Origin: JBFLVQ01 sp040758525
GTDB taxonomy: Bacteria > Acidobacteriota > Blastocatellia > Chloracidobacteriales > JADJPF01
DNA length: 43,137 bases
Assembly (NCBI GenBank): GCA_040758525.1
Contig: JBFLVQ010000007.1
Coordinates: 1-43,137, forward strand
Direction of reading: 5' to 3'
This document shows positions 17,890 to 28,000 of the stretch, piece after piece. The position numbers were made by a program, and so were the translations under genes. Within the stretch, counting starts at the first letter, position 1; every line of letters begins with the position of its first letter. The notes beneath the pieces were generated by a model. That model had not been told where the DNA came from and made no database searches. It saw only the letters and a program-made list of their open reading frames with translations.

Positions 17890-18690
17890 ATGCTTTATCG
17901 AGCTCTTGGATTTGTTTACGGAATAGTCTGTTACCTGATCTTCTTCGGGACTTTTCTGTACATTATTGCTTTTGTAGGTAACTTTAATCAAATAGTTCCG
18001 ATAACAATAGACCATAGTGATGCGGGAGTAGGCGAATCGCTTACTGAGAGATTTGTAATAGACACTCTCTTGCTTAGTCTCTTTGCCATTCAGCACAGCC
18101 TAATGGCTCGTCAGTGGTTCAAACGCCGTTGGACCTGAATTATTCATCCGCTGCTGGAGCGCAGCACCTATGTACTGATTACAAGTCTGGTTCTGATGTT
18201 AGTATTTTGGCAATGGCGGCCCATAGGAATTGAGCAAGCTGTTTGGGATGTAGAGAACTCGGCAGGACGAATTGTGCTGCAAGCGTTATTCTGGGTCGGT
18301 TGGGGAATAGTAGTAATCTCGACTTTTCTTATTGACCACTTTGATCTGTTTGGACTTAAGCAGACCTACTACTATTTAAAAGAGATTGAATACCTGCCAC
18401 CGTCGTTCAAGACACCGATATTTTATAGATGGGTGCGGCATCCCCTTTATGTGGGATTCATTATTGCTTTTTGGAGTACACCCAAAATGACTATTGGTCA
18501 TCTGTTCTTTGCAGTGATGACCACGGCGTATATTGGTATAGCAATTCAATTCGAGGAGCGAGATCTTAAACGTGCACATGGAGAACACTACGCCAATTAT
18601 TGCACACGTGTATCAATGCTAACCCCTATGCCTGTATTGAAGACAAAGGATAATCCTCAAGGAATTGATTCCCAGGCAGCTAGAAAGTGA
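17890..18690 (+). CDS. mddA: MddA-like thiol S-methyltransferase with in-frame UGA at codon 83 (candidate selenoprotein)
   Basis: A membrane methyltransferase of the NnrU/ICMT-like superfamily that matches methanethiol S-methyltransferase MddA. The frame reads from ATG 17890 through QHSLMARQWFKRRWT, then UGA (18136-18138), and continues in the same frame with IIHPLLERSTYVLITSLVLM and FWQWRPIG to 18690. That gives 266 residues with one UGA. Several membrane helices flank the site. The C-terminal cofactor region has RWVRHPLYVGF and EERDLKRAHGEHY. Homologues as I remember them carry Arg, Lys or Gln where the UGA stands. Two readings are possible: selenocysteine insertion, favoured by the hairpin 11 nt downstream and the adjacent selenium genes, or a CGA-to-TGA nonsense change in a dying gene, against which speaks the otherwise intact 183-residue distal part. 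A role in methylating selenol or thiol is inferred. Confidence 0.66.
18150..18165 (+). promoter_or_regulatory. Predicted SECIS hairpin in the mddA-like gene
   Basis: GCTGC (18150-18154) pairs with GCAGC (18161-18165) around the loop TGGAGC. The stem begins exactly 11 nt after the UGA, the spacing of the minimal E. coli fdhF element, and the loop contains a GG pair. Because the sequence also encodes the conserved ERST motif, the hairpin could be a by-product of coding. Confidence 0.5.
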
Positions 18691-18764
18691 AAACATAACT
18701 TTGAAATTAGGCAACAATATTATCTTGTAGCGCAGTCTAAGGAACTTCTTAATGCTATTAGAAA

Positions 18765-19778
18765 TTAAGCAGGCGACCGATGTGTAAATAGTCCGCGTTT
18801 GTTAAATATATGAACACTTCCTTCGATAGCGCTATTAATTGTTGAATCTATAATGGCAAACAATAAACCTGTGCGTTGCTCGAAGCCTAACTCGTCAAGC
18901 ACTGCCAAGACAAGATCACGTGCATAGGCCTTCTTTTCAGGACCGCTAAGAGAGAGATAGCCTTCAGCCTCATGCACAGCAGCAGATACAACTTCAACAA
19001 GAATCATCAATGTTTTACGTCGTGTGCTTACCCACACTAATAGATCAGCAACTCCATGAAAAAGTTGCCCTTCACTAATTATTAACCCTTCACGTTCTAC
19101 GGCATCAATAGCAGCTTTTATTTCTGGGGAAATAACAACCGGTCTCTGAAACATCTTTCTGATATTTTCAAAGAGCTTAATGATAAATAAAAAAAGTAGT
19201 CTGATAAATTTGTGCAAAGATGCGCGGAATTTGATCAAGACTGTTTGTGGTTTTGTGCGCGATCCATTTTCAACCCACAAGCCATAACGATTTGCCATAA
19301 GAACTAATACATCGACGCTCCAATCAACCACAAGGTCTACAATTACTGGTTGTAGGTATTGCGGGATATCGGGAATGTTAAGACTGCGGTTGCGCAAAAG
19401 GTAGCGCACCATTTCTTTAACTTCTGCAGCTTTCAATGGGCCCATACCTGGTGTAGACCCATACCGCTGCTCAGCATTCTGTATAAGGACTTCGATAAGA
19501 TCGATCCAAACAATTATAGCTCTCTGAATTGTCTTATCATGTTTGGAAAGAAAGTTGAGAGCTCTAGCTAGATCCCTATCCAAACCTTCTGCCATTGCAG
19601 TGCGCATAAGTCGGCGCACCTCTAAAATCGTAGACCGGAATTCTTCGCGCCTAGTTGGTTGTTTAGCTCGAAATGGAGACAATATTAAACCGAAACAGGA
19701 TTCCACTAATTTGATGGTAGTGTTACCAACCGTGCGGGCGATCTCTATTGCGGTATTCGGCAGATCCGAAAGCTTCAT
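18765..19778 (-). CDS. Uncharacterised helical protein coupled to UbiB kinases
   Basis: A 337-residue protein that I cannot assign. The start chosen is ATG 19778 (MKLSDLPNTAIEIA), because its ATGA overlaps the stop of the upstream UbiB gene, as in the next junction upstream. A frame open to 19844 would overlap that gene by 70 bp and is less likely. The protein is mostly helical, with amphipathic stretches and a hydrophobic segment near residue 200 (FIRLLFLFIIKLFENI) that could touch membrane. Conserved-looking regions include VIVDLVVDWSVDVLVLMANRYGLW and the C-terminal LVLAVLDELGFEQRTGLL. Coupling to two ABC1 kinases suggests a shared membrane-lipid task. It converges on the mddA-like gene. 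Confidence 0.78.
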   Translation of the reverse strand: MKLSDLPNTAIEIARTVGNTTIKLVESCFGLILSPFRAKQPTRREEFRSTILEVRRLMRTAMAEGLDRDLARALNFLSKHDKTIQRAIIVWIDLIEVLIQNAEQRYGSTPGMGPLKAAEVKEMVRYLLRNRSLNIPDIPQYLQPVIVDLVVDWSVDVLVLMANRYGLWVENGSRTKPQTVLIKFRASLHKFIRLLFLFIIKLFENIRKMFQRPVVISPEIKAAIDAVEREGLIISEGQLFHGVADLLVWVSTRRKTLMILVEVVSAAVHEAEGYLSLSGPEKKAYARDLVLAVLDELGFEQRTGLLFAIIDSTINSAIEGSVHIFNKRGLFTHRSPA

Positions 19779-21385
19779 CGCAATCGCCTCCATTGTAAGA
19801 AGATCCAGGCGTACAAGAGGATCAATGCCGTCCACAACAGCCACCTTAAAGAGATTCCCAATAGCGTAGGTAATGTCGGTATTGCTAGTAACAATGCGAT
19901 GCCTATGGAAAGGATCGAAGTTACTAATAACTGTAAGCGTTGATTACGTATTCGCTTTAGTTTAGGCGCTTCTGAGATAGATACTTTGATCTCAAATCGC
20001 CCTTCCGATAGTTCACTAAGAAGCTTGTTAATCTGTCCTGGTGAATCTCGCAGAAGCGGAACCATGCTGAGAACTGTTGACTCAAGAGCCTCAGTATTAA
20101 CTCCGCGTAATAATTCTTCCAATTGTAGGTCGGAAAAAAATTCTCGGCCCACGGATCGCAAATCAGCTTCTGTTCCTAGTTTATAAGCTACGGTTTCGGC
20201 TGTAAGAAGGGCTCTGTACATCGATAAGACTTTGGCAGGCACATGTAATTTATGTTGCCGCGCCGCCCGCAATATTCCAGCTAAAGATTGTGCAGTTGGT
20301 GAACGATCCCTCTCATTATCTATAGAGTCATTTTTTGACAGCTCTTTACGTGCCCGGTTTAAATAGGGACCTATTGCCGTCATAAACTCTGCGCGGAAGG
20401 CCTCCATATCTGTTTCTTCACTTGGGATAAGAATATCGGATATAGCGCCGAACATTCGATTCCCATCGCGGCTATAAAAAGCCGACAGATAGCGCATCTG
20501 ACCCTCTCGTATGGTTTCATCAAGCTCATCACACAGCCCAAAATCAACAAACCCTATAATATTTCCTGGCAAGGCAATTAGGTTACCGGGATGCAGATCT
20601 GCATGGAAGAATTGATAACGAAAAATTTGTACCAGACTAGACCAGAGTAGATTGGTGGCAAGCTGATCACGGTCAATACCAAACGCGTCAATCTGCTCTT
20701 CTCTGTTTGAGCCATCGGTGTGCAGAGCCAATAATAATTCACTTATAGGTAAGCCTCGCAAATATTCGGTCGTTAGGACTCTAGCAGTGCTGTAAGCAGG
20801 AAATGGCTGTGGTATTTTCTGAAAGCGGCTGCCAGCAGCAAGCTCATATAATCGAGTCAGATTTCTCATCTCATGATGGAAATCTACTTCCTGCATCAGC
20901 CATCTCGCCAACTCTTCAACAAGTTTGCGTGGTGATATGATAAACGATGACCCGCTCATCTCAAGCAGCCGGGCCAGTCGTTTTGCCCGTTTGAGATCGC
21001 GCTCAATCTTAGCCAGTATATTAGGTCGCTGGATCTTGACTGCGACCTCTATACCATCCTTTAAACGAGCTATATGTGTCTGTGCTAAAGAGCCTGCCGC
21101 AACCGGCCTAGGGTTTATATAAGCAAAAATTTCGTTTGGTTCACCTCTCAACTCTGCTTTCAATATAGCCTTTGCCTGCTCCCAAGAGAAAGGCGTTACC
21201 TGATCCATCAAAAGCATTAACTCATCACAGTACTCTTGAGGGACAAGGTCGGGGCGTAAAGCCAGAAACTGTCCGATCTTTATAAATGTTGGACCAAGAC
21301 GCTCCAGACTCTGCCGAAATCCTATTGGTCCATTGACAAAACGCTCAACAAAAGAGCGCCGAGAGTTCTTTATCGCTTCGGTCAT
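19775..21385 (-). CDS. ABC1/UbiB-family atypical kinase (first copy)
   Basis: A 536-residue protein kinase-like protein of the UbiB/COQ8/ADCK family. Visible family features: the KxGQ motif at 36-39 (FIKIGQFLALRPDL), an Ala-rich loop PVAAGSLAQTH near 94-104, Lys117 in VAVKIQRP, HADLHPGN at 261-268 and the DFG Asp281. In typical UbiB proteins the Ala loop reads AAAS; here it is AAGS. The C-terminus has two predicted membrane helices (LLVTSILSIGIALLLAIPT and the LRWLLWTALILLYAW segment). Family members are ATPases that support lipid-precursor or quinone biosynthesis at membranes. Its start overlaps the stop of the second UbiB gene by ATGA, so the pair is made together. A role in handling the lipid from the nearby PKS is only an inference. 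Confidence 0.87.
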   Translation of the reverse strand: MTEAIKNSRRSFVERFVNGPIGFRQSLERLGPTFIKIGQFLALRPDLVPQEYCDELMLLMDQVTPFSWEQAKAILKAELRGEPNEIFAYINPRPVAAGSLAQTHIARLKDGIEVAVKIQRPNILAKIERDLKRAKRLARLLEMSGSSFIISPRKLVEELARWLMQEVDFHHEMRNLTRLYELAAGSRFQKIPQPFPAYSTARVLTTEYLRGLPISELLLALHTDGSNREEQIDAFGIDRDQLATNLLWSSLVQIFRYQFFHADLHPGNLIALPGNIIGFVDFGLCDELDETIREGQMRYLSAFYSRDGNRMFGAISDILIPSEETDMEAFRAEFMTAIGPYLNRARKELSKNDSIDNERDRSPTAQSLAGILRAARQHKLHVPAKVLSMYRALLTAETVAYKLGTEADLRSVGREFFSDLQLEELLRGVNTEALESTVLSMVPLLRDSPGQINKLLSELSEGRFEIKVSISEAPKLKRIRNQRLQLLVTSILSIGIALLLAIPTLPTLLGISLRWLLWTALILLYAWIFLQWRRLR

Positions 21386-23037
21386 TTTGGACTCGCTTTC
21401 ACAATGGAGAAAGTAAGCAGAAATATAGCCAGACTCAAGATAATTACTAAGAAAGTTAGGTCTATCTTACTGCTGAGTCCCAGTATTATTAATGAAACTC
21501 CAACCATAGCTGCAGATACATAACGAGTTGCCAAAAGATCTGAGGAAGTACTCTCCCAGGATTCTTGAACTATTGTTGCCCAGCTAGAGTCCTCTTTAAG
21601 CAGGCGGTTCATTATATTATTGAGGTAGTTAGATATTACAGGGGATAACTCGGCAACATCCATTATTAACTTGCGATCTGTGATCATGTTGATCAATCGC
21701 TCAGCAGGGCTGGGACGAATTTGCTCGAAGAAGACACGTAATTCATGTAATAAATCGAAGTGGCGCGACATACTGAGGGCGCTGTAATCAAGAGCACTCA
21801 GTGCTCTCCAGAACAACAGAGTATCAACGCCAATTCTCATATGATGTCTTCTCACAATTCCCAACAATTCGCCAAAGTACTTACCCATGTGGCGATCTTT
21901 AAACGTGGAGGTTGGGCTCTTAGAAGCTTCATACCAACGTCGTATACAACCTAATGCCTCCTTTTCAAAAGCTCTCAGATCAGTCTCCTCGGTAGGAGTT
22001 GTTAGTTTTAGAAAATAACGAAGAGCTTCATTGAGGTTTCCCACAGCGACAAACTCAATATATCCTGCAAGAATTTCTCGTTGATACTCAGTAAGTTCGC
22101 CAAAAATGCCAAAGTCAACAAAAGCTACATTATTATGATCAAGAATAATAACATTGCCAGGATGTGGATCACCGTGGAAAAAGCCGCATACAAAAAGCTG
22201 ATGCAATGCAGCATGAGCCATATTATGGCCTGTTTCTATGAGAACAAGATTGGGAAGACGGGCAAGGACCTCATCCTCTCTTCCCTGATTTTCAAGACTT
22301 ATAACTTGAGCTAGGCTTAAGCCGTCAATGAACTCCATGGTCAACACTTTCGATGTAGTGAGCTCCCAATAAACAAAAGGAACAACCTCATGCGGTGAAG
22401 CATTTTGACGCAAACGATCTGCTGTGTGGCCCTCAATTAAGAAATCCAATTCTCTCGATGTCCATTTAGCAAACTCTTCCACCACTTCTCTCATTGACAA
22501 TGTTCCTAGTAAGCTCAGTCTATCTGATAGACTTGCAATGCGTCGCAAATTACGTATATCAGCAGCGAATATAGGTCCTAAGCCCGGACGTTGAATCTTT
22601 ACTGCTACACGTTCATTAGAATGGGTTCTTGCCTCGTGCACTTGGGCAACAGATGCTGCGGCAACAGGCTTAGGATCAAAGAAAGAAAAGTTCTGAGCAA
22701 GTGGACGTTGTAACTCTATTTCTAACACTGCTTTTACTTCTGGAAAAGTTAAAGCAGAGACACTTTCATAGAGTCTACTTAATTCCTGGCACACTTCTTC
22801 AGGCAGCAGGTCTCGACGCATAGCCAAGTATTGGCCAAGCTTTAGATATGTGAGCCCTAATCTTTCTAGTGTATGACGTAATTGCTTTGGATAATCGTTA
22901 TTCTTTGTAGCCAAACCAAAGATGTATTGTGCCAGAAGAGCTATACCCAATCTAGAGACCTGCCAAAGCGGCAAAATGGCACGCTGAATATCTAGAGTTG
23001 TTTCACGAACCCAGCGCGCCAATCTACTTGAAGCCAT
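21382..23037 (-). CDS. ABC1/UbiB-family atypical kinase (second copy)
   Basis: A 551-residue UbiB-type protein. Motifs: KLGQ at 66-69 (YLKLGQYLAMRRDL), the canonical Ala-rich loop VAAASVAQVH near 125-134, Lys147 in VAVKIQRP, HGDPHPGN at 288-295 and DFG at 308-310. The second residue of the HxDxHPGN box is intact, so ATP and metal binding look preserved. Two C-terminal membrane helices follow (VSLIILGLS and LTFLVIILSLAIFLLTF). It is first in a tightly overlapping set of three genes (this one, the other UbiB, the unknown helical protein). The two kinases differ widely in sequence, so the duplication is old or they were recruited separately. No strong ribosome site is seen at the start. Confidence 0.87.
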   Translation of the reverse strand: MASSRLARWVRETTLDIQRAILPLWQVSRLGIALLAQYIFGLATKNNDYPKQLRHTLERLGLTYLKLGQYLAMRRDLLPEEVCQELSRLYESVSALTFPEVKAVLEIELQRPLAQNFSFFDPKPVAAASVAQVHEARTHSNERVAVKIQRPGLGPIFAADIRNLRRIASLSDRLSLLGTLSMREVVEEFAKWTSRELDFLIEGHTADRLRQNASPHEVVPFVYWELTTSKVLTMEFIDGLSLAQVISLENQGREDEVLARLPNLVLIETGHNMAHAALHQLFVCGFFHGDPHPGNVIILDHNNVAFVDFGIFGELTEYQREILAGYIEFVAVGNLNEALRYFLKLTTPTEETDLRAFEKEALGCIRRWYEASKSPTSTFKDRHMGKYFGELLGIVRRHHMRIGVDTLLFWRALSALDYSALSMSRHFDLLHELRVFFEQIRPSPAERLINMITDRKLIMDVAELSPVISNYLNNIMNRLLKEDSSWATIVQESWESTSSDLLATRYVSAAMVGVSLIILGLSSKIDLTFLVIILSLAIFLLTFSIVKASPK

Positions 23038-23266
23038 CTATTCACCAAGGAAAGGCCATTAACCTTTTGCCGGATCTAGCTCTGTCAATAAACAGAAATC
23101 AAACCATTCAACAAAATTTGCCTATACATTCTGGACAACAGCATTAAGGAAAGGCCAACTCGCTCAGAGTAGGTCGAGAGTTTTTCAGAAATGACAATTT
23201 ACTATAGGAGCACTAAGGCTCTGGCTAATACAAACAAAAGTAATGCTACCTGTAGTTATAGAGGTT

Positions 23267-23683
23267 TTAGGTCTCCTTAGTCTCTTTATAGCTCTCGTGT
23301 AGCTTTTCAATTACTTTCCCAGGAATATCAAAGAATTGCTCAATAGCATCCAAACCGCCTGAATAGACATCTTTGGGCAGATCCCTAGTTAAATCAGAGG
23401 TCGAGGATTTCTCTTTGGGTTGATTTCTCTTAGAGACCGTGTCTGCAAAAGTCTCCAAAACACTACCAGTTGAACGAACAAACTCTACACCAGCAAGTGT
23501 AAATGCTCTGATAAGACTGGTGCCTTCATCTGTTGCCCGCTTAGATATATTTTTGGATGATTCAGATGTTTTAGAGCGACTTTTCTGCTTCTCCTGTTCG
23601 GTTTCCAACTCTTTTTCCAACTCCTGAACCTTGGCTCTTAGTCTAGCTACTTCTTCTTCCAACTCTTGCTTTGTTTCAGGCAT
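23267..23683 (-). CDS. Small phasin-like coiled-coil protein
   Basis: A 138-residue protein. Residues 1-40 are a strong coiled coil (ELEEEVARLRAKVQELEKEL). A Lys/Ser-rich linker follows, then an amphipathic helix region (about 55-85, LIRAFTLAGVEFVRSTGSVLETF) and a charged C-terminus (FFDIPGKVIEKLHESYKET). The composition resembles phasins and other granule- or membrane-surface proteins rather than an enzyme. The start has a near-perfect GGAGGT site, so expression may be strong. It lies between the PKS genes and the UbiB genes on the same strand. If the PKS makes a storage or surface lipid, this protein could coat it. No family match is certain. Confidence 0.72.
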   Translation of the reverse strand: MPETKQELEEEVARLRAKVQELEKELETEQEKQKSRSKTSESSKNISKRATDEGTSLIRAFTLAGVEFVRSTGSVLETFADTVSKRNQPKEKSSTSDLTRDLPKDVYSGGLDAIEQFFDIPGKVIEKLHESYKETKET

Positions 23684-23855
23684 GATTTTACCTCCTCGGA
23701 TAGCCTCTTAATCACGTTTTAGAAACCCGCTCTGGCAAATTTTGCTAACGGGTGAAGATCATCGTTTCCTTGATCCAAGTCGCTAAAGATGCTAGCGAGT
23801 AAAAACAAGACTAGACACACTTCCGGGTAAAGCATAGAGCACATGCTCTACAAAA

Positions 23856-24971
23856 TCAACGTTGCCCTGGCAATGAATCACTTACTTTTCTTCCCCAGTC
23901 AGTATCGAGGAAATAGCTAACAACTTTGCCAAAGTAATCACGAAAAGTAGGTAATGTGATTCCACTGCCATTTAGTTTATTGAGCAACTGTTTATTGTCA
24001 AAACACTGGTTGATTCCCATTTGTGGTAGAAAGTTGTTGAGCACTTTCAACATCTCGATAAGTAAATTGTCACCAGATTTCATGCTTTTCTCTACATAGT
24101 TCTGGTAGTCTGATAGAGGAACAAATTCAGGTTTCTTTATAGGCAGCCACTTCTGGATGAGCGGATGTTTCTCGAACAGATCCAGCGTGATCTGTTCTAC
24201 TTCAGCCATTGTAGGACTACCACTTGCTCCTGCACAAATGTGTAAAACCTCGCCGGGTGCAAAACAGGATTCAATCAGAAATGCAAGTGCTGAAATTGAC
24301 CAGTCTGTTGGAATCAAGTCTATTGACCAGGATAGATTTCCTGGCGCGACCGGCAATACATTCCTGGCAAAGAGCCTTAATATTTGATGAAAATAGTTAT
24401 ATTGTCTGACACGTCCAGTTTTAGAATCACCAATAATTGTGCTCAGGCGATAAATGACTGACGGGATTTCCGCCATAGCCTCAAAGACCAGTTGCTCTGC
24501 TTCATACTTTGATTGCTGGTAAGTATTGACGAAGCCGCTATCGTTATTGAATGCTGTCTCCGGTATCTGTCCGACTGTGCGACCTGCAATATATATAGTG
24601 CTTAAATGAGCAAACTTCTCAAGTCTTTTACAACCCCGTGCCAGTTTCAAAATATTCGCAGTGCCACGAGTATTGGTTGCTCTGGCTTCCTCTATAGGCA
24701 GGCCAAAGCGTGTTTCCGCAGCACAATGGATGATTTCAGTAACATCTTTTTGAATTTGACGCAGAGTGGCTGTGTGTAGGCCAAGCCCTGGTCTAGTTAA
24801 GTCGCCTTCAATTACTGTAATCTGTGCACCCTGATTTAGCGAAGATATTTTATCAGGGGTTCTAGTTAGAACTATTATCCGACGATCTGGTCTGTAGTCT
24901 TTCAATACTTGAAGTAGCTCACTACCCACAAGACCTGTTGCGCCAGTAAGCAATGATACCGAGCCATTCAT
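23856..24971 (-). CDS. Thioester-reductase-like NAD(P)H-dependent SDR
   Basis: A 371-residue extended short-chain reductase of the NAD-binding-4 (male-sterility, thioester-reductase) type. The dinucleotide loop GATGLVG is at 10-16. Later come the typical IHCAAETRF (81-89), STIYIAG (124-130) and the catalytic Tyr151-x-x-x-Lys155 in YQQSKYEAEQ. Such enzymes release carrier-bound acyl chains as aldehydes, or alcohols after a second reduction. It lies 63 bp after the PKS on the same strand with a good AAGGA site, and the PKS has no thioesterase, so this is the probable off-loading enzyme acting on the C-terminal ACP. It is free-standing instead of fused to the synthase. Confidence 0.85.
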   Translation of the reverse strand: MNGSVSLLTGATGLVGSELLQVLKDYRPDRRIIVLTRTPDKISSLNQGAQITVIEGDLTRPGLGLHTATLRQIQKDVTEIIHCAAETRFGLPIEEARATNTRGTANILKLARGCKRLEKFAHLSTIYIAGRTVGQIPETAFNNDSGFVNTYQQSKYEAEQLVFEAMAEIPSVIYRLSTIIGDSKTGRVRQYNYFHQILRLFARNVLPVAPGNLSWSIDLIPTDWSISALAFLIESCFAPGEVLHICAGASGSPTMAEVEQITLDLFEKHPLIQKWLPIKKPEFVPLSDYQNYVEKSMKSGDNLLIEMLKVLNNFLPQMGINQCFDNKQLLNKLNGSGITLPTFRDYFGKVVSYFLDTDWGRKVSDSLPGQR

Positions 24972-25034
24972 CTATTATCCTTTCGTTATCTATGAGTGAT
25001 AGACAAATCAACTGCATAGCAGCCGTGTTAAATA

Positions 25035-28000
25035 TTAAGCATTTTGTGCGGAATCAATGAGATTCGTGCTATTACGCCATTCTGTAGTAGCTACGAGTTT
25101 GTCTCGTAGGAAAGCAGCGAGCTGAGCGAGGCTAGCCCCCTCTAAAAATTTGAGTACAGGAACTTCCACTGCTAGATCAGCTTCTATTCTATTCTTTAGC
25201 TCAACGGCCATTAGTGAATCTATCCCCATACGGTTTAAGGGTTGCTGCACATCCAGTTTTGATGTTGCTAATCCCAACACTCTTCCGCCCGCATCGCACA
25301 AATACTGTTCAAGCAATTGCTGTCTCTCAGTTGCATCTGCATTAATTATAGTGCTGCGATTGATGCGCTCTACACCCGCTGACTCTTCTGCAGCGAGATC
25401 ACTATCAAGTATAAGAGATAATAATGACGAAATACTTGAACCAGCACTTAATTTCGCTAAAGCTCTCTTATTAATTGGTACAACAGCAATCTGTGGAGAC
25501 GGGTGATCGATGAGCATGTCAAACGCTCGAAGCCCCTCCTCAACTGGGATAGCTGCCAAACCTCGATTAGCAAGCTTATGTTGATCAAGGTGGGAAGCCA
25601 TACCAACTTCGGCCCAAGGTCCCCAGTTAATGCTAAGGGCCGGCAGTCCTCTGGTGCATCGGTAATATGCTAGCGTATCCAGGAACGTGTTTGCTGCAAC
25701 ATAGTTCCCCTGACCTGGATTTGAGAAGATCGTGGCTGCGGAAGAGAATAGTATGAAGAAATCAAGCTCCATACGTGAAGTTAATGTATGTAGATTCCAC
25801 GCTCCCATTATCTTTGGTCTAAGCACCTTGTAGAAACGATCCTGGTCCAACTGCAGAACTATGCCGTCATCAAGGACGCCCGCTGCATGCATTATGCCTC
25901 TGATGGGTGGTAGTTTTGCTGCTACTTCCGCCATGAATTGAGCTAGTTGATCCTCTTCCGCCACATCGCATTTGCCAACCAGGATATTTGTGCCTGCCTC
26001 AACCATAGAGCTTAAAGCCTCACTTGTCTGCGCGGATGGATCGCTCCTTCCAATTAGAGCAAGGTTCTGTGCACCATTTCTAACTAGATCTTGGGCCACC
26101 TTCAAACCTAGCCCTCCTAGCCCACCTGTGATTAAGTAAGTACTGTCGCAGCGCACACCTCTGTTTGAAAGGTTATCTTCGGTCTGATCGAGCTGTTCAA
26201 AGGAAAGAATAATTTTTCCTGTATTCTTTCGTTGAGCCATATACCTGAAAGCGCTGGCTGAATCAGTAATTGAGAAAACTTTATGCGGAAGAGGTTTGAG
26301 ATCACCGCTTTTAAAGCGGTCCATTATCTCATGAAGGATAGATTGACTCAGATCAGGGCGATTTATAAATACCTGCTCCATATCAATTGCCGAAAATGCC
26401 ACGTTGTTACGGAAAGGGTATAAGCCCAGTTGGCTGTTCTCATATATATCAATCTTGCCAATCTCGACAAATCGCCCGAAAGCTCTCAGTGTTGCTAAAC
26501 CCGTACTTATGGCTTCTCCGGCAAGCGAGTTAAGAACAATATCTACACCCTCATTATTTGTCAGTCGCATGACTTCATGAAACCAATCTAGAGAACGAGA
26601 ATCCAAAACATGTTTCACACCAAGAGACTGGAGATATTCACGTTTTTCCTGGCTCCCTGCGGTTGCGAAAATTTCGGCTGCTAATGATTGAGCTAAACTA
26701 ATGGCGGCTAGTCCCACACCGCCAGCAGCGGCATGAATAAGAATTCTTTCACCAGCTATAAGTCTGCCTATATGACTCAGCGCATAATAGGCGGTAGAGA
26801 ATGCTACAGGTATTGTCGCCCCTTCTTCAAAGGATATATCAGGAGGCTTCTGAACTACAAAATGTATATCAACTGTGACGAAGTTTGAGAACCCATTATG
26901 TGTTATTGCGATAACTTCATCACCAACTACAAACTGCTCAACACCATCACCGACGTCAACTATCCTGCCTGCACATTCATCTCCTAGACGAACTTCTTGA
27001 TCGCTAATGCCGGGATATAGTCCCATTGCTTTCAAAACATCTCTAAAATTGAGACCAGCGGCAAACACCTCTATTTCGACCTCACCTCTTCCAGGCTTTC
27101 GACGAAGAGTTGGCCGCAATGCCAAATTGTCCAGAACATATGGAGGTGATATTTCAAGGCGGAAAGCTTGACTGCGGGGAATTTCTAAACTCTTTCTGCC
27201 ATTCGAGGGAAGTGATTGGTCTGATTCCAGAATTGTTTGTGAAGTCTGAACTAATCGTGGCACATATCGCGCAAGATTGCGGAAAGCAACTTGACTCTCT
27301 CCTTTAGGCATGAGAAGTTCATTAAGCACTTGGTAAACTTCATCATCGTTACCCTCAGGATCAAGGTCTATACGGATACATCCAAGGTTCGGTATCTCGG
27401 ACGCAATAACTCCACCAAACCCATATGCAGGAGATTGAGAAATCGACACCGTACCCATACCATTCCCGATGCTTTGAGAACCTCTGGTAACCAGGCAAAA
27501 ACAGCCTGATTTACTCCAATCGGATTGGGTTAGAGCTTGAACAAGATGCAAGAGGCTGATGCAACCTAGCGTTATGGATGATTCCCAGGGGAAGCCCATT
27601 TTCTCCTCAGGAAGAGTTAGATTGAGGTTCCACAAATGAACAACACCTCGCCATAGATTCTGATCAAATATGGAAATGGCTTTCATTAAATCTAGGAAGT
27701 CTTCCGCGCAATGTGGGCGGACTAAATACTCATGGCTTGAGAGCTGTTCAAAACTTTCTCCAGGTAAAACAACTACAGAAGAATCACCACGTGTTTCTAG
27801 AAGTTCTTTGAGCTGTTTCCCAACTCCTGTATGGTCAGAAAGGATCAGCCATAGACCTGGTGAGCTTTCTGACTCGAAGTTCTCTTCGTTCTGACGAGGC
27901 ATTGGCTGCCATTGAATTTCGTACAACCAATCTTTGATCCGCTGCTCCGCTTCCTGTTCGGGAGCTCGTTCCAATCGTGTACAACGGACTCCTAACACTT

